From Massilia sp. YIM B02443 (GTDB lineage Bacteria; Pseudomonadota; Gammaproteobacteria; Burkholderiales; Burkholderiaceae_D), in NCBI RefSeq assembly GCF_030411955.1, contig NZ_JASNRA010000016.1, forward strand, positions 1 to 64,000: a stretch of DNA of 64,000 bases, written 5' to 3'. Position 1 is the first letter of the stretch. Every line of letters begins with the position of its first letter. Below the pieces are notes generated by a model. That model worked only from the letters and a program-made list of their open reading frames with translations, was not told the DNA's origin and did no database searches. The translations under genes and the position numbers were made by a program. Positions 1 through 8,966 of this stretch are shown here, piece by piece.

Positions 1-2432
1 GGGAACACGACCTTGCGGCTGGCCGGGATCTTGCTGGCGTCGATGACGATCTCCACCGGCGGCTCGCTGGCCAGGGTGGTGAAGCTGGCCGACAGCGGCG
101 CCGAGCGGTTGCCGGCTTCGTCGTAGGCCCGCGCGCGCACCGGGTACGTTGTCGACGCGGTCAACGCCGATACAGTGAACGACCGCGACAGCCCGGCATT
201 CACATAGCTCGTGCCGCCGTTGATGCTGTACTCGTAGCCCGCCACACCGACGTCGTCCGTCGCCGCCTGGAAGGACAGCGTGGCGCCGCTCGTGGTGACA
301 TTCGTGATGCTGATCGCGCCGCTCATCACCGGCGCCGTGGTATCTGGCACGGCCGCAGCCTGCGTCGCCACCATTTCGGTTTCCACCGTCATCGGCAACG
401 GCAGCGCGCCGTTGCTGAAAACAGCGTTGGTCATGTTCGGCGCCGACCCGGACAGATACTTCACGATCGGCTCGACCAGCGCCACGCCGCACTCGATCTC
501 GATCAGGCCGGCGTTGACGCGCTGCGCCGTGATTCCGCTCAGCGTCACGTAACTGCCGTCCAGCTGTTTGTTCTGGACGGTGAAGCCGCCAGGCGCAGCC
601 GGGTTGAAGCTCGTCCCATCCCGCGTGGTGACCACGCAGCGAACCTTGGTGCCGGCATACGTCATCGACGCCAGCTGAGGGCCGCGCACCATCTTCGGGT
701 CTTCCCCGAGGTAGAAGGCGCGGCCGGCTTGATGCATCGCCATCGAGCCACAGGCGGCGTATCCGTCGAGGCTCGGCGCCAGGTGCACATTGTCCGACGC
801 CGGCGCGAACTGCAGCGCCTGCACCTGCACCACGCCGGGATAGTTCCCGATCCTGCTTTCAGCCTGGCGCAGTCGATCGGCTTGCACCGGATTGAGCAGC
901 TGCCGCGGCGGCGAGCCGACCCATATGATCTTGAGATCGGGGTTGCCAGTCAGCGTGCGCAGGACTTCGATCAGTGCCTGCATGTCCGCTTCGTGCTGCG
1001 CGCTCGACGTGATCCAACCGTTGTAGGCGTCGTTCGCCCCCACGGTGATGTACGCGCCGAAAATCTTGCCCTTGACGGCCGCCACTGCGCGTGCCAAGTC
1101 TTTGCGTTGCGTGCTGTTCGGGTCCAGCCACGTGCGCAGCGTGGTGCCGGCGACGCCGTAGTTGAGCCACGCGATTGGCTTGCCGGCCACGGTCGCCAGC
1201 TCGTCCGCCATGCGCGTTGCCGCGCCGGTGCTGCTCATCGCCGACCAGGCCGGCGTGGTGCCGCTCATCACCGCGGTATCGGGCGCCACCGTAAAGCCAG
1301 TGCCGCTTTTGTCGGTGAACAGGTAATCCGAGCTGGACGAGCCGCAGTTGATCCACGCGTCGCCGACCAGGATCTTGGCAGTCGAATACTGGCTTTCCGC
1401 CAGCACGGCGCTGCCGCTCTTCGTGCGGGCCTGGAACTGGTACGGCCCGCCGTCTGGTACTGCACGCACTCCGCTGTACGCAGTCGCGCCGATAGTCGCC
1501 GACTGGAGCGCCACCCAGTTACCAGGCGCGCCATCGGGCGCGATCATGCGCACCTCGACGCCAGTTGGCTGGGTACCGCTCAGTGCGCCGGTGAACGTCA
1601 CCGTCGCGCCAGTGCCGGTAGACGGCACCACCTGCAGCGGCTCCGCGTTGCTGACGGTCACCGCGTCAGCCGCCGCCGGCGGCTCGCTGACGCCCTCCCT
1701 GTAGGCAAACGTCGGCTCCGCGCTGGTGGTCGGCGAGCCGGCCAGCGTGAACGGGAGCGCATTCGGGCCGCGGTCCGCGATGTCGGCGATGTCGCTGCCG
1801 CGCACATAGAGCACCGGGGTGTAGCCGAGGTCCGAGATCTCCTTGCCGGCTGCGAGCTGGGCGATTTCGAATTTCGTGAGCGCGCGGTTGAGGCGCAACA
1901 TGCGCGAATAAGACCCATCGCTCTTGCGGTCCGCCGTATTGTCGACGCGCGAGCCGAACATGAAGCCGCTGCCGTTCAGCTCCTTGAGGATGGCCGCATT
2001 GGTCGTCGTCGCCTCCGTGATCACGGCGCTATCGTCGATCGGCGCGGTCGCCAAGACCGGGCAGCTGTACAGAGTAGCAAGAGGTGACTGCGTGCCGCCA
2101 CTGCGCTGCACAGCGATCAGGTGGCGGCCGCCGGTGAACTGCGTGGTGCTCAGCAGCGCCGGCGCATTTGCATTGGACAGTGTGTCGGCGTAGACGGCGA
2201 TGCGGCTGCGCAGCGTGGTGCCGGACACGCCGTCGCCGTAGTGCACGACATTCAGTGAGCCTGACGCACCGAAAGCGCCCGACGAGAAATGGTATTGCGT
2301 GACGTTCCCGGCTACCACGCCGTCGAAGCCGACAATGGCAAGCAGTAGCCAGTCACCGTTCGGGAAAACCAGCACCACGTGGTCAGGCGTGCTGATTGAC
2401 TGGTTGCCGGCGGCGCGGTCGAGTTTGATCAT
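1..2432 (-). CDS. Phage SGNH-hydrolase / fibronectin type III protein (C-terminus cut by window edge)
   Basis: The minus frame is open from ATG at 2432 past base 1, giving at least 810 codons. The N-terminal third looks like a virion-attachment region. It is followed by an SGNH/GDSL-type hydrolase domain: a GSSSSD block with the candidate nucleophile Ser near residue 360, a Gly block (NYGVAGTT), GAND near residue 465 and DNVH near residue 547, which supply the S, G, N and H blocks. After the hydrolase come a beta-rich stretch and a FN3 repeat (near residues 690-790, ending DEAGNRSAPLSASF). Such proteins are usually virion fibre or decoration proteins that deacetylate or de-esterify surface polysaccharide. 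Unusually it sits just after the capsid gene and two tiny genes rather than in a tail module. Substrate unknown. Confidence 0.8.
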   Translation of the reverse strand, partial: MIKLDRAAGNQSISTPDHVVLVFPNGDWLLLAIVGFDGVVAGNVTQYHFSSGAFGASGSLNVVHYGDGVSGTTLRSRIAVYADTLSNANAPALLSTTQFTGGRHLIAVQRSGGTQSPLATLYSCPVLATAPIDDSAVITEATTTNAAILKELNGSGFMFGSRVDNTADRKSDGSYSRMLRLNRALTKFEIAQLAAGKEISDLGYTPVLYVRGSDIADIADRGPNALPFTLAGSPTTSAEPTFAYREGVSEPPAAADAVTVSNAEPLQVVPSTGTGATVTFTGALSGTQPTGVEVRMIAPDGAPGNWVALQSATIGATAYSGVRAVPDGGPYQFQARTKSGSAVLAESQYSTAKILVGDAWINCGSSSSDYLFTDKSGTGFTVAPDTAVMSGTTPAWSAMSSTGAATRMADELATVAGKPIAWLNYGVAGTTLRTWLDPNSTQRKDLARAVAAVKGKIFGAYITVGANDAYNGWITSSAQHEADMQALIEVLRTLTGNPDLKIIWVGSPPRQLLNPVQADRLRQAESRIGNYPGVVQVQALQFAPASDNVHLAPSLDGYAACGSMAMHQAGRAFYLGEDPKMVRGPQLASMTYAGTKVRCVVTTRDGTSFNPAAPGGFTVQNKQLDGSYVTLSGITAQRVNAGLIEIECGVALVEPIVKYLSGSAPNMTNAVFSNGALPLPMTVETEMVATQAAAVPDTTAPVMSGAISITNVTTSGATLSFQAATDDVGVAGYEYSINGGTSYVNAGLSRSFTVSALTASTTYPVRARAYDEAGNRSAPLSASFTTLASEPPVEIVIDASKIPASRKVVF

Positions 2433-2447
2433 GTAGCGGCCTACCGG

Positions 2448-2639
2448 TCAGGGGTTCAAAAGACGCTCGCGCACGAGCGCCAGCAACTCCTCGTCGGACT
2501 TGCCGACAAATTCGTCTGAGAAGATGACCGCCCGCACCGGTCGACCGCGGACGGTGCCGGTAACGGTGGTTGCGGTTGGCCCCGCTGCCTCCGCCTCAGC
2601 GCGCAGGCTTGCGAGCCAGGCGGCGGTACCGGGGCTCAT
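2448..2639 (-). CDS. Small phage protein of unknown function (63 aa)
   Basis: A 63-residue protein, Ala-rich at the N-terminus with a charged C-terminus (SDEELLALVRERLLNP). It starts 3 bases after the preceding 55-aa gene and ends 15 bases before the SGNH gene, so it is co-transcribed with the head genes. I do not recognise the family. Position suggests a virion accessory or connector role, but nothing in the sequence shows it. Confidence 0.6.
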   Translation of the reverse strand: MSPGTAAWLASLRAEAEAAGPTATTVTGTVRGRPVRAVIFSDEFVGKSDEELLALVRERLLNP

Positions 2640-2642
2640 GGA

Positions 2643-2810
2643 TTACTGGCCGGCGGCCAGCGATTCCGCGTAGGCGACCGCTTCCGGCGAGGCGTCGATC
2701 ACGTCGACCAGGCCCTTTTCCTGGGCCGCATCGATCTCGACGACATCGTTCGGTTGACCGAACTCGCACGCGACGAGCACGCGCGCTTTCTTCTTTTTGG
2801 CTTCTGCCAT
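2643..2810 (-). CDS. Small phage protein downstream of capsid (55 aa)
   Basis: Starts at ATG 2810 behind a GGAGAAA Shine-Dalgarno. The N-terminus is a Lys-rich tract (AEAKKKKARVLV); the rest is acidic and includes VVEIDAAQ and VDVIDASPEAVAYAES. Small proteins of this style, with a KKK start and a short beta-strand then helix, often follow HK97-type capsid genes, but a specific role cannot be assigned. It lies between the capsid gene and the 63-aa gene in one transcription unit. Confidence 0.6.
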   Translation of the reverse strand: MAEAKKKKARVLVACEFGQPNDVVEIDAAQEKGLVDVIDASPEAVAYAESLAAGQ

Positions 2811-2864
2811 GGTTTTCTCCAGTGGTGGATGGAGGCCGGCGCCAGGCCGGCCCGCCGATTACGA

Positions 2865-4112
2865 TCAGGTCGCGCTGTTCTGGAAGTGCTTGATCGCGCC
2901 GCCCACGTCGACCATGTTCGCGCCAGAGCGGCAGAACGCCAGGAAGCCGACTTGGCCCTTCTCGGTGTACTTCGAGTCGGTCATGCGGAACAGGGTGACG
3001 TCCATCACGTCGCGGATCAGGTACTTGGAGAAGTCGCCGAACAGGATCGACTTCGCATTCGCCCCCATCGGCGCCATGTGCTGGTTGATCACGATCTCGC
3101 GACCCATCAGGCGATCGGGTGCGCCACCCGGGTTACCCTGCTCGTAGCCAGGAACGAAGATCGGGCGGCCCTGGCCGTCCTTGATCTTGCGAATCGAGCG
3201 CAGACTGTCGTCGTGCATCATCAGACGGCCTGCCGGGCGGTAGAACGGATCAACCGAGTGCTCGAGGTCGACCAGGTCTTCGTAGCTGACGGTCGTGGCC
3301 GAGCCGGTCGCGCCCACTTTGCCGGCGGCGGAGGCGGTGACAACACCGCGCGGCTGGGCGGCGCCGGTGCCGACGGTGTGGTGACGGTTCTGGATGCGAC
3401 CCAGGCGCAGGCGCAGCAGCTCGACGATGTAGGCTTCGATGTTGAACATCGAGTCTTGGATCAGTTCGAACGGCAAGGCGATCGACTTGGACGAATACTT
3501 GTACACGTCCATCGATGCCGAGCCGAAGCCGGTTTCGCCCGCACTGGCGCCGGAGTTTTGGCCGACGATCTCGCCCTCTTCTTGGGTGGAATCGGCAGTC
3601 GGGAAGAGCATCTGGGCGCCGGTCGACGTCTGGATGCCGGTTGCCACGCTGCGAACCGCGAATGCCGCCTTCATCGCCTGGATCAGCGAACGGCTGAACT
3701 CGGTCGCCACGGTGTAGCCGCCTTCCGAGCCGGTCGTGGTCGACATCGCGCCTTGGATGTCCTGGTTGACACGCGCACGCATTGCATTGCGTTGCTCGGC
3801 CGTCAGGTTCGACAAGCCACCGGCCAGCATGGCGCGCAGCGCAGTGCCTTCGTCGGTTGCGCCAGTGCCCTGGCGTTGAGCCGCTTCCACGGCTGCGCGG
3901 TGCTGCGCTTCGGGATTGTCGCCAGCCAGCTCAGCCACGCGCATTTCGCGGCTGATCTCGGCATCGATGTCAGCGATTTCAGCCAGGATCGAGTCCAGCT
4001 TTTCGGCCTCGGCGGCCGGCATGCGCTGGTCGGCCGGGTATTTGTTGTTCAGGTCGTGAGCCTTCTTGGCCACGGTGTCGCGTTGCGCGCGCAGTTGTGC
4101 GAGCTTGGTCAT
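2865..4112 (-). CDS. HK97-family major capsid protein
   Basis: 415 aa, the usual length for this family. The first ~100 residues form a charged coiled coil (the scaffold-like delta domain, with LDSILAEIADIDAEISREM) that the prohead protease normally removes. The rest is the HK97 fold, recognisable from an N-arm/E-loop region (YTVATEFSRSLIQAMKA), a long spine helix (FNIEAYIVELLRLRLGR) and the P-domain (SILFGDFSKYLIRDVMDVTLFR). It follows the protease and portal genes in the canonical order. Cleavage would fall near residues 95-120, just before the glycine-rich TTGSEGGYTV, which is an inference. Confidence 0.96.
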   Translation of the reverse strand: MTKLAQLRAQRDTVAKKAHDLNNKYPADQRMPAAEAEKLDSILAEIADIDAEISREMRVAELAGDNPEAQHRAAVEAAQRQGTGATDEGTALRAMLAGGLSNLTAEQRNAMRARVNQDIQGAMSTTTGSEGGYTVATEFSRSLIQAMKAAFAVRSVATGIQTSTGAQMLFPTADSTQEEGEIVGQNSGASAGETGFGSASMDVYKYSSKSIALPFELIQDSMFNIEAYIVELLRLRLGRIQNRHHTVGTGAAQPRGVVTASAAGKVGATGSATTVSYEDLVDLEHSVDPFYRPAGRLMMHDDSLRSIRKIKDGQGRPIFVPGYEQGNPGGAPDRLMGREIVINQHMAPMGANAKSILFGDFSKYLIRDVMDVTLFRMTDSKYTEKGQVGFLAFCRSGANMVDVGGAIKHFQNSAT

Positions 4113-4204
4113 GTAGAACCTTTCGAATGGGGTGGTCCGCTCTCGCGGCCGGTGGGCATAAAAAAAGCCACCCGGAGGTGGCTGGTTTAGTCGGCGCGAG
4201 AGCG

Positions 4205-4966
4205 TCAGCTAACTTGGAGGCGCGCCATCGTGGTGATGCGCTGCCGCTGGCGAGCGCGGTGCTCCTCCGTAGCGGCTGGGTCGATCTGGTTGGTCGGCGC
4301 CGGCTTCGGCGCCTTCGCGTAGGCGCTCAGGTCCCACGATGCCTCGACCTTACTGCCTTCGGCAATGCGGTCGACCAGGCCGGCTGCGACCGCTTCGTCG
4401 GCGGTGTACCAGGTCTCAGCGTCCATGGCGGCCTTCACGTCGTCGACGCTCATGCCGCTTTTCTTCGCGTACTGGCCGGCCAGCGAGGCGTCGACCTTCG
4501 ACAGCAGCGTCGCCGTCGCCGTCAGGTCGCTCGCGTTGCCCATTGCCCAGGTCCAGGCGTTGTGGATCATGAAGAAGCCACCGTCCGAGATCTCGACCTC
4601 GTCGGCCGCGGTGGCGATGACGGTCGCCGCACTGGCGGCGTAGCCGTCGATGTGCGCAACGACCTTGGCGCCGGTGTCGCGGATGGCCTGGCAGATCGCC
4701 TGGGCCGCGAACACGTCGCCGCCCGGGCTATTGATTCGCAGGCGGATCGTGCCGCCCTTGATCGCGCGGATCTCGGGCACCAGGGCCTCGGCCGACACGC
4801 CGCCCCACCAGTACGCGGTGTCCTCGTCGGCCACGATCGCGTCGTAGATGTAGATTTCGGTGTCGCCGCCATCCTTGGCGACAATCTTCGACTGCGGCAC
4901 GCGCTCAGGGCGCTTCTTGTTGCTCGCCAGGAGCTTGGTCAGGCTGTTCGGCACTCGTGCCTCCAT
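4205..4966 (-). CDS. Prohead maturation protease, ClpP-type (S14)
   Basis: 253 aa with a ClpP/crotonase fold. Signature stretches are RINSPGGDVFAAQAI, a nucleophile in YAASAATVIA, and the histidine in FFMIHNAWTWAMG, followed by an acidic C-terminal half. This peptidase cleaves the capsid delta domain during prohead maturation. The first 62 bases overlap the 3' end of the portal gene; an internal start would shorten the overlap, but ATG 4966 keeps residues that look native (a basic NKKRPERVPQSK tract). It lies between portal and capsid as in other HK97-like head modules. Confidence 0.94.
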   Translation of the reverse strand: MEARVPNSLTKLLASNKKRPERVPQSKIVAKDGGDTEIYIYDAIVADEDTAYWWGGVSAEALVPEIRAIKGGTIRLRINSPGGDVFAAQAICQAIRDTGAKVVAHIDGYAASAATVIATAADEVEISDGGFFMIHNAWTWAMGNASDLTATATLLSKVDASLAGQYAKKSGMSVDDVKAAMDAETWYTADEAVAAGLVDRIAEGSKVEASWDLSAYAKAPKPAPTNQIDPAATEEHRARQRQRITTMARLQVS

Positions 4967-6212
4967 TCAGGTTCAATTTTGCGTTGGGCGGCATGTTCTC
5001 CAACCGGCGGATTTCGGTAGCGTCCATAAATGGCTGTTCGCCGGCGCGACCCAGGGCTGTGCGATATGCTTCGTAGCGGGCCTTAATATCACCCCGCTCC
5101 AGCGCCGCCGTGATGTGCTCCACGAAGAAGCGCTGGCGCACTGGCCACAGCTTGCTGTTCACCTCCTGCGTAATGGGGGTCAGGTGTCGCTGCAGCGTGT
5201 AGCGGACAAATCCCATACCCATTTCGCCGATGCCAGAGCCAAAGGAGGTGGTCTTGGTGGTATGGCCGACCATGAAGGGCGGCACGCCGAAGATGCGGCA
5301 GATTTCCTCCACCGTGAAAAGGCGGGTAGCCAGGATCTCGGCATCCTTTGAGTTCACGCTCAGCTGCGCCGGTTCCAGGCCGCCCGACAAGATCAGTGGG
5401 CCGCGCCCGCCGTTTTGCGCGCGCGCGATCAGCGATGCCTTCAACTGCTCCAGTTGGGTCTTATCCAGCTTCGACGCCGTCTTCAGCGCGTAATCGAAGT
5501 TGCCGCCGCCGGCGAGGAAGCGTCCAGTGTATTCCTGAGCTGCCAGCGCGGTGCCGATCGCCTCCAGCGCCGCATAGGTCAGCGGGCTAGGGCTGGTCAG
5601 GCCGTCGAAGCCCAAGCTTGGCAGGTGGATGACGTCTGCGCGGTCCAGTACATACACAGGGCCGTCGTCCGGAGTGATCCGGTAATAGACTTCCTTGCCG
5701 TCCTTGAAGGGCTGGACCGTCTGCCGCTTGAGCGGCTTCCACCCCGTTACGCGATTGCTGAACGGGCTTGGACGGATCCACTCGCCGAAGCCATCGCCGT
5801 GAGACAACTTCGACAGGATCAGCGCCTCCCAGGCTGCAGAGGCCGACCAGCCGTCGCTGGCCTTTTCGTTGAGCATCCACCAGTACTCATGATCCGCCGA
5901 GTCGCGATCATTGCCCTTGCGCTCGTAGATGCCGAGCGGCAGCGTGGCGATTGCGCCGGCGATCAACGACATGCAGCCGTAGGCGGCCGACACGCGCATG
6001 CCGGTCTCGGCCGTCACCTGGGAGCCGGACGACGAGCGGTGCGCTGCGCCAATCAGGTTAGCCAGCTCGCTCATGGTGAGGCTGCCGCTGGAATTCTCGC
6101 CCAGGGCGACGACGCCAGTTCGTTCGGCAGCGCCATCGCGACCGGCGATCCAGGAGTCGAGCACGCGCGAGCGGTGCTGGTTCGCCTCCAGGTTCAATAG
6201 TTGTCCGGTCAT
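4905..6212 (-). CDS. HK97-family phage portal protein
   Basis: 435 aa. It has the usual portal order: an N-terminal stem (SAAYGCMSLIAGAIATLPLG), wing residues, the LPSLGFDGLTSPSPL stretch, a crown region and the conserved segment EICRIFGVPPFMVGHTTKTT followed by an LTPITQEVN helix. The portal forms the dodecameric ring for DNA entry and exit and docks the terminase. Its start shares one base with the terminase stop (TGATG), indicating translational coupling. The C-terminus is low-complexity and Glu/Gln/Pro-rich. Confidence 0.96.
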   Translation of the reverse strand: MTGQLLNLEANQHRSRVLDSWIAGRDGAAERTGVVALGENSSGSLTMSELANLIGAAHRSSSGSQVTAETGMRVSAAYGCMSLIAGAIATLPLGIYERKGNDRDSADHEYWWMLNEKASDGWSASAAWEALILSKLSHGDGFGEWIRPSPFSNRVTGWKPLKRQTVQPFKDGKEVYYRITPDDGPVYVLDRADVIHLPSLGFDGLTSPSPLTYAALEAIGTALAAQEYTGRFLAGGGNFDYALKTASKLDKTQLEQLKASLIARAQNGGRGPLILSGGLEPAQLSVNSKDAEILATRLFTVEEICRIFGVPPFMVGHTTKTTSFGSGIGEMGMGFVRYTLQRHLTPITQEVNSKLWPVRQRFFVEHITAALERGDIKARYEAYRTALGRAGEQPFMDATEIRRLENMPPNAKLNLNGGTSAEQPDQAPGEQQEAP

Positions 6213-7891
6213 CAGAAGTCCAATACGTAAATTTCCGGCGCCGCCGCCCCGACGGGGTTCAGCGCCATCAGCGACACCGCGCTGAACGCGGACATCAGCG
6301 GGTCAATCTTGGCCTTGCCAGAGGCCTGTTTCGTGATCAGGATTGCATTGCCCTTGTCCTCGACGCGAGCATTGCCGACGCACCAGGCCATCATCGCGCG
6401 GCCGCCGTGCAGCAGCTCGCGCCCGGCGACCTTGCGCTCGGTGGTCTTGATCGCGCCGTTCAGGCGGTAGCCTTGCGAGATCGCGATGATCTGCTTCATG
6501 TCGATGCCGCGGGCCTCGGTGATCAGCTCGTCGACGACGTCGCCGATGCCGGCTGCGTCGACGCCGATGCCCTTCTCTTCCGGCAGCAGGCCCGAGTCGC
6601 GCACGTAGCAGATCAGATCCGCCACCGCCATGACGTCGTCGCCGGGCTGCGCCACGATGGTCAGGTCGCCCTCACGCTGGAAGTCCAGCAGCCGCGGCGC
6701 GATTTCCTTGCGCCGCTCTAGCGCGATCTTGTGCGCCCAGGCGTGGCACCAGAGGAGCCACTTGCCGGTTTCGCGCTCGCGCCCCAGAACAGACAGGCCC
6801 AGCAGGTCGTCCAGGCCGCCGCCGTCAATGCCGATCACCGCCACCTCCGACCGCTCGAGCAGCGTGTCCAGGGTGATGGAACGATCGACCGCAGCCTCCC
6901 AGAAGTCGGTGCCGGCCCAGCGGTCCGACCGCAGGTTCAAGCCGATCTCGACGTTCAGGTGCTTGGCCATGAACTCCTTGAACTCCTGTTCGCCGGCCTC
7001 CTTGGCCTGGCTGCGCAGCTGCGTGATTCGCTCGATATCGACCGAGGCGCCCCAGTTCGGGTTGGTGACGTAGGCGTTCTCCAGATCCTCGTAGGCCTTC
7101 GCCTCGAGCATCGCCGTCGGAAACTCGTAGATCACCGGCAGAAACTTGCGATCCACCACCAGGCCGTCGCGCACCTTGCGCGCGTAGTCCAGCTTCGCCT
7201 TGAACACACCCGCCGGCGGCTCGGCCGACTGCGTGGTCGCGTAGATGACGAAGCCCTCCGGGCGAGACGTCAGGCCGCCAGTCGCCTCAAGCAACATGTT
7301 CGATGCATGGGCCTTCTTGCCGAACTCATGCAGCTCGTCGACGAAGACGAACGACGCCTTCTTGCCCGACACAGTGTCGCTGTCAGCGGCGACAACCTTC
7401 AGCGTCGCGCCGGTGGTCTTGTGCGTGATGGTGCGGAAGTAATCCTGCACCTTCAACAGGGCCTCAAGCTCCGGATCCGCCTTGATCATGTCTCGGATCG
7501 GCTTGTAGCTGTTGTCCGCGATTTCCTTGGTCGGGCTCAGGATCAGCAGCTCGGCGGACGGTCGCCAGTTCATGATCAGCGCGCACAGCATGATGGCCGC
7601 GGCGATCGTGCTCTTGGCGTTCTTTTTGCTCACCATGAGCATGATCTCGTTGATGTGGCGCCGACCCGCCTCCGGGTCTTCGGCGCCGAACACCGCCTCG
7701 ACGAACTCGCGCAGCCAGGGTAGCGAGGACTCGCCCACCGTTGGCTGGCCGGCGACGTCGACCAGGATGAAGCTACTGCAGATCGCCCAGGCCTCGGCCG
7801 CCACATCAGGGAACAATGGCGGGGCCGCAATCAGCGACTCCCGCGCCACGATCCGGCGCTCCCAGTCTGGACACGCCGTCGTGTAATCCAT
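6212..7891 (-). CDS. terL: Terminase large subunit
   Basis: 559 aa. The N-terminal ATPase has a Walker-A-like MVSKKNAKSTIAAAIML near residue 87 and a Walker B with catalytic Glu in ASFVFVDELHEFGKK, followed by the coupling motif VIYATTQSAEPP. The C-terminal nuclease starts at AVIGIDGGGLDDLLGLS, whose first aspartates should bind metal, with another acid in GVDAAGIGDV. It packages DNA into proheads and cuts concatemers. The Walker A loop lacks the classical GKT, as in many HK97-type terminases (KKNAKS). It is preceded by the small subunit and translationally coupled to portal. Confidence 0.97.
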   Translation of the reverse strand: MDYTTACPDWERRIVARESLIAAPPLFPDVAAEAWAICSSFILVDVAGQPTVGESSLPWLREFVEAVFGAEDPEAGRRHINEIMLMVSKKNAKSTIAAAIMLCALIMNWRPSAELLILSPTKEIADNSYKPIRDMIKADPELEALLKVQDYFRTITHKTTGATLKVVAADSDTVSGKKASFVFVDELHEFGKKAHASNMLLEATGGLTSRPEGFVIYATTQSAEPPAGVFKAKLDYARKVRDGLVVDRKFLPVIYEFPTAMLEAKAYEDLENAYVTNPNWGASVDIERITQLRSQAKEAGEQEFKEFMAKHLNVEIGLNLRSDRWAGTDFWEAAVDRSITLDTLLERSEVAVIGIDGGGLDDLLGLSVLGRERETGKWLLWCHAWAHKIALERRKEIAPRLLDFQREGDLTIVAQPGDDVMAVADLICYVRDSGLLPEEKGIGVDAAGIGDVVDELITEARGIDMKQIIAISQGYRLNGAIKTTERKVAGRELLHGGRAMMAWCVGNARVEDKGNAILITKQASGKAKIDPLMSAFSAVSLMALNPVGAAAPEIYVLDF

Positions 7892-7901
7892 TGATCAACT
7901 C

Positions 7902-8210
7902 CTAATGCTTGACCGCTCCTCGCGGCCCCTGTCGCGGCGCGAATCGGCCGGAGGGCTCGGCGCCAGCGCCGCTACCCTTCTGGTCAGCCTTCCCTTCGCC
8001 CATCTTCTTGTGCCGGAACGGCGCAGCCAGGCCCATGGCCTTGAGCCGCAGCGCTGCCGGCAGCGCCGGGTCATTCATGAAGGTTTCGAGCGCATCGAGC
8101 GGCGTCATCCCCTCGGTTGAGGGGGCGTATTCGGACCCGACGTTCTCCGGGTTCGGCTTGCGGCCGGCGCCAGCGCGGGCACCGCCGCTGCGTCCTTTCA
8201 CTCCGGCCAT
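7902..8210 (-). CDS. terS: Terminase small subunit-like protein
   Basis: 102 aa with the typical opening MAGVKGRSGGARAGAGRKP, found at the start of many small terminase subunits, then a helix pair (MTPLDALETFMNDPALPAALRLKAMGLAAPFRHKK) and a disordered basic, Gly-rich tail. The small subunit recognises the packaging site and regulates TerL. It begins just downstream of the candidate cos region and ends 10 bases before terL. It is short for a TerS but similar to the compact forms found with HNH-type cos phages. Confidence 0.85.
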   Translation of the reverse strand: MAGVKGRSGGARAGAGRKPNPENVGSEYAPSTEGMTPLDALETFMNDPALPAALRLKAMGLAAPFRHKKMGEGKADQKGSGAGAEPSGRFAPRQGPRGAVKH

Positions 8211-8355
8211 TTGAATTCCATTTGAAAAGGGGGTCTTTTTTGCGCGTGGGGTACAGGTCGGTGTCGGACCTCAGGGGCCGGGGACTTTCGATGCCCCCCC
8301 CTTGCATGGGCGCAACTGCCTGCGGATTGGGCAGGCGGCGCGCCCAGGGCAATGG
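8211..8355. other. Candidate cos/packaging region between HNH and terS
   Basis: 145 non-coding bases separate the HNH gene from terS. They contain an eight-cytosine run (8294-8301), a GC-rich inverted stretch (tcggacctcaggggccgggg) and a six-thymine run. In cos phages with an HNH-TerS-TerL arrangement the cohesive-end site is expected exactly here. The exact nick sites cannot be seen from sequence alone. Confidence 0.45.
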
Positions 8356-8670
8356 TCAGCCTCGGGCGCGCCGCTTGGCCTCGCGCGCCGTCTTGGTGTC
8401 ATGGCACGGCACGCACAACGTTTCCTTGTTGTCGTCGTCGTCCGTGCCACCCTCCCAGAGCGGCACGATGTGGTCGACCGGATGGCCGACGGTGGTGCGC
8501 CCCTCGCGTAGGCATTGCTGGCACAGGCCGCAGTCGCGCTCGCGAATGCGTTTGCGGTCCAGCACGCCGGCATAGCCGCGCTTGCGCTCGACCACGCCCG
8601 GCCGCTCGGTGAGCGTGGGCAGGCGCGCGCCGGCGGACTGCAGGCGCGTCTTCAGGGTGGTCAGCTTCAT
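8356..8670 (-). CDS. Phage HNH endonuclease
   Basis: 104 aa. Contains a CxxC pair (CGLCQQC), the HNH core DHIVPLWEGGTDDDDNKETL and a second CxxCH (CVPCHD), so a structural zinc plus a metal-dependent betabetaalpha nuclease fold. HNH proteins next to terminase genes in HK97-type phages are needed for terminase nicking and packaging. Start chosen at ATG 8670, which overlaps the previous gene by the 4-base ATGA junction. Confidence 0.93.
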   Translation of the reverse strand: MKLTTLKTRLQSAGARLPTLTERPGVVERKRGYAGVLDRKRIRERDCGLCQQCLREGRTTVGHPVDHIVPLWEGGTDDDDNKETLCVPCHDTKTAREAKRRARG

Positions 8671-8885
8671 ATCTTGGCCGGCACCAGGGCAGCGACTTCG
8701 TGCAGCAGCAGGCCCGGCTTGCCGTAGCCCTTGGCCTGCAGGATCTCGGCCGCGCGCTCGGCCTCGACCAGGCGTGCGCAGATGCGATCGAGGGCGCCAC
8801 TGTTCGTGATGTTCCAGGTGATGGCCGGGCGCGTGCCGGTGACGGCGCGGACGATCTGCTGGCGGTAGCAGGTAGCGGTGGTCAT
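8667..8885 (-). CDS. Small phage protein (72 aa) upstream of HNH
   Basis: 72 aa, mostly helical (SGALDRICARLVEAERAAEILQAKGYG). Both ends overlap neighbours by ATGA, supporting translation as part of one operon. No family recognised; it lies in the late operon immediately before the packaging genes. Confidence 0.65.
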   Translation of the reverse strand: MTTATCYRQQIVRAVTGTRPAITWNITNSGALDRICARLVEAERAAEILQAKGYGKPGLLLHEVAALVPAKI

Positions 8886-8965
8886 GGCGCGTTCGCAATG
8901 AGCAGCTGCTCGCGTGCGAACTGCACGAGCATGCGCATCCAGACGATCTCGGATTCGACGCTCAC
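8882..8965 (-). CDS. Micro-ORF (27 aa, GTG start)
   Basis: Reading from GTG at 8965: VSVESEIVWMRMLVQFAREQ and so on, ending in a TGA that overlaps the next ATG (ATGA). It begins one base after the TAG of the membrane-protein gene. Amphipathic helix, no recognised family. The tight junctions at both ends argue that it is translated, though a shared linker with no function is possible. Confidence 0.4.
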   Translation of the reverse strand: MSVESEIVWMRMLVQFAREQLLIANAP

Positions 8966-8966
8966 G

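Noticed and set aside
729..2087. 452-codon plus ORF in the SGNH gene
   Set aside because: Arg-rich shadow; the minus frame holds the hydrolase blocks.
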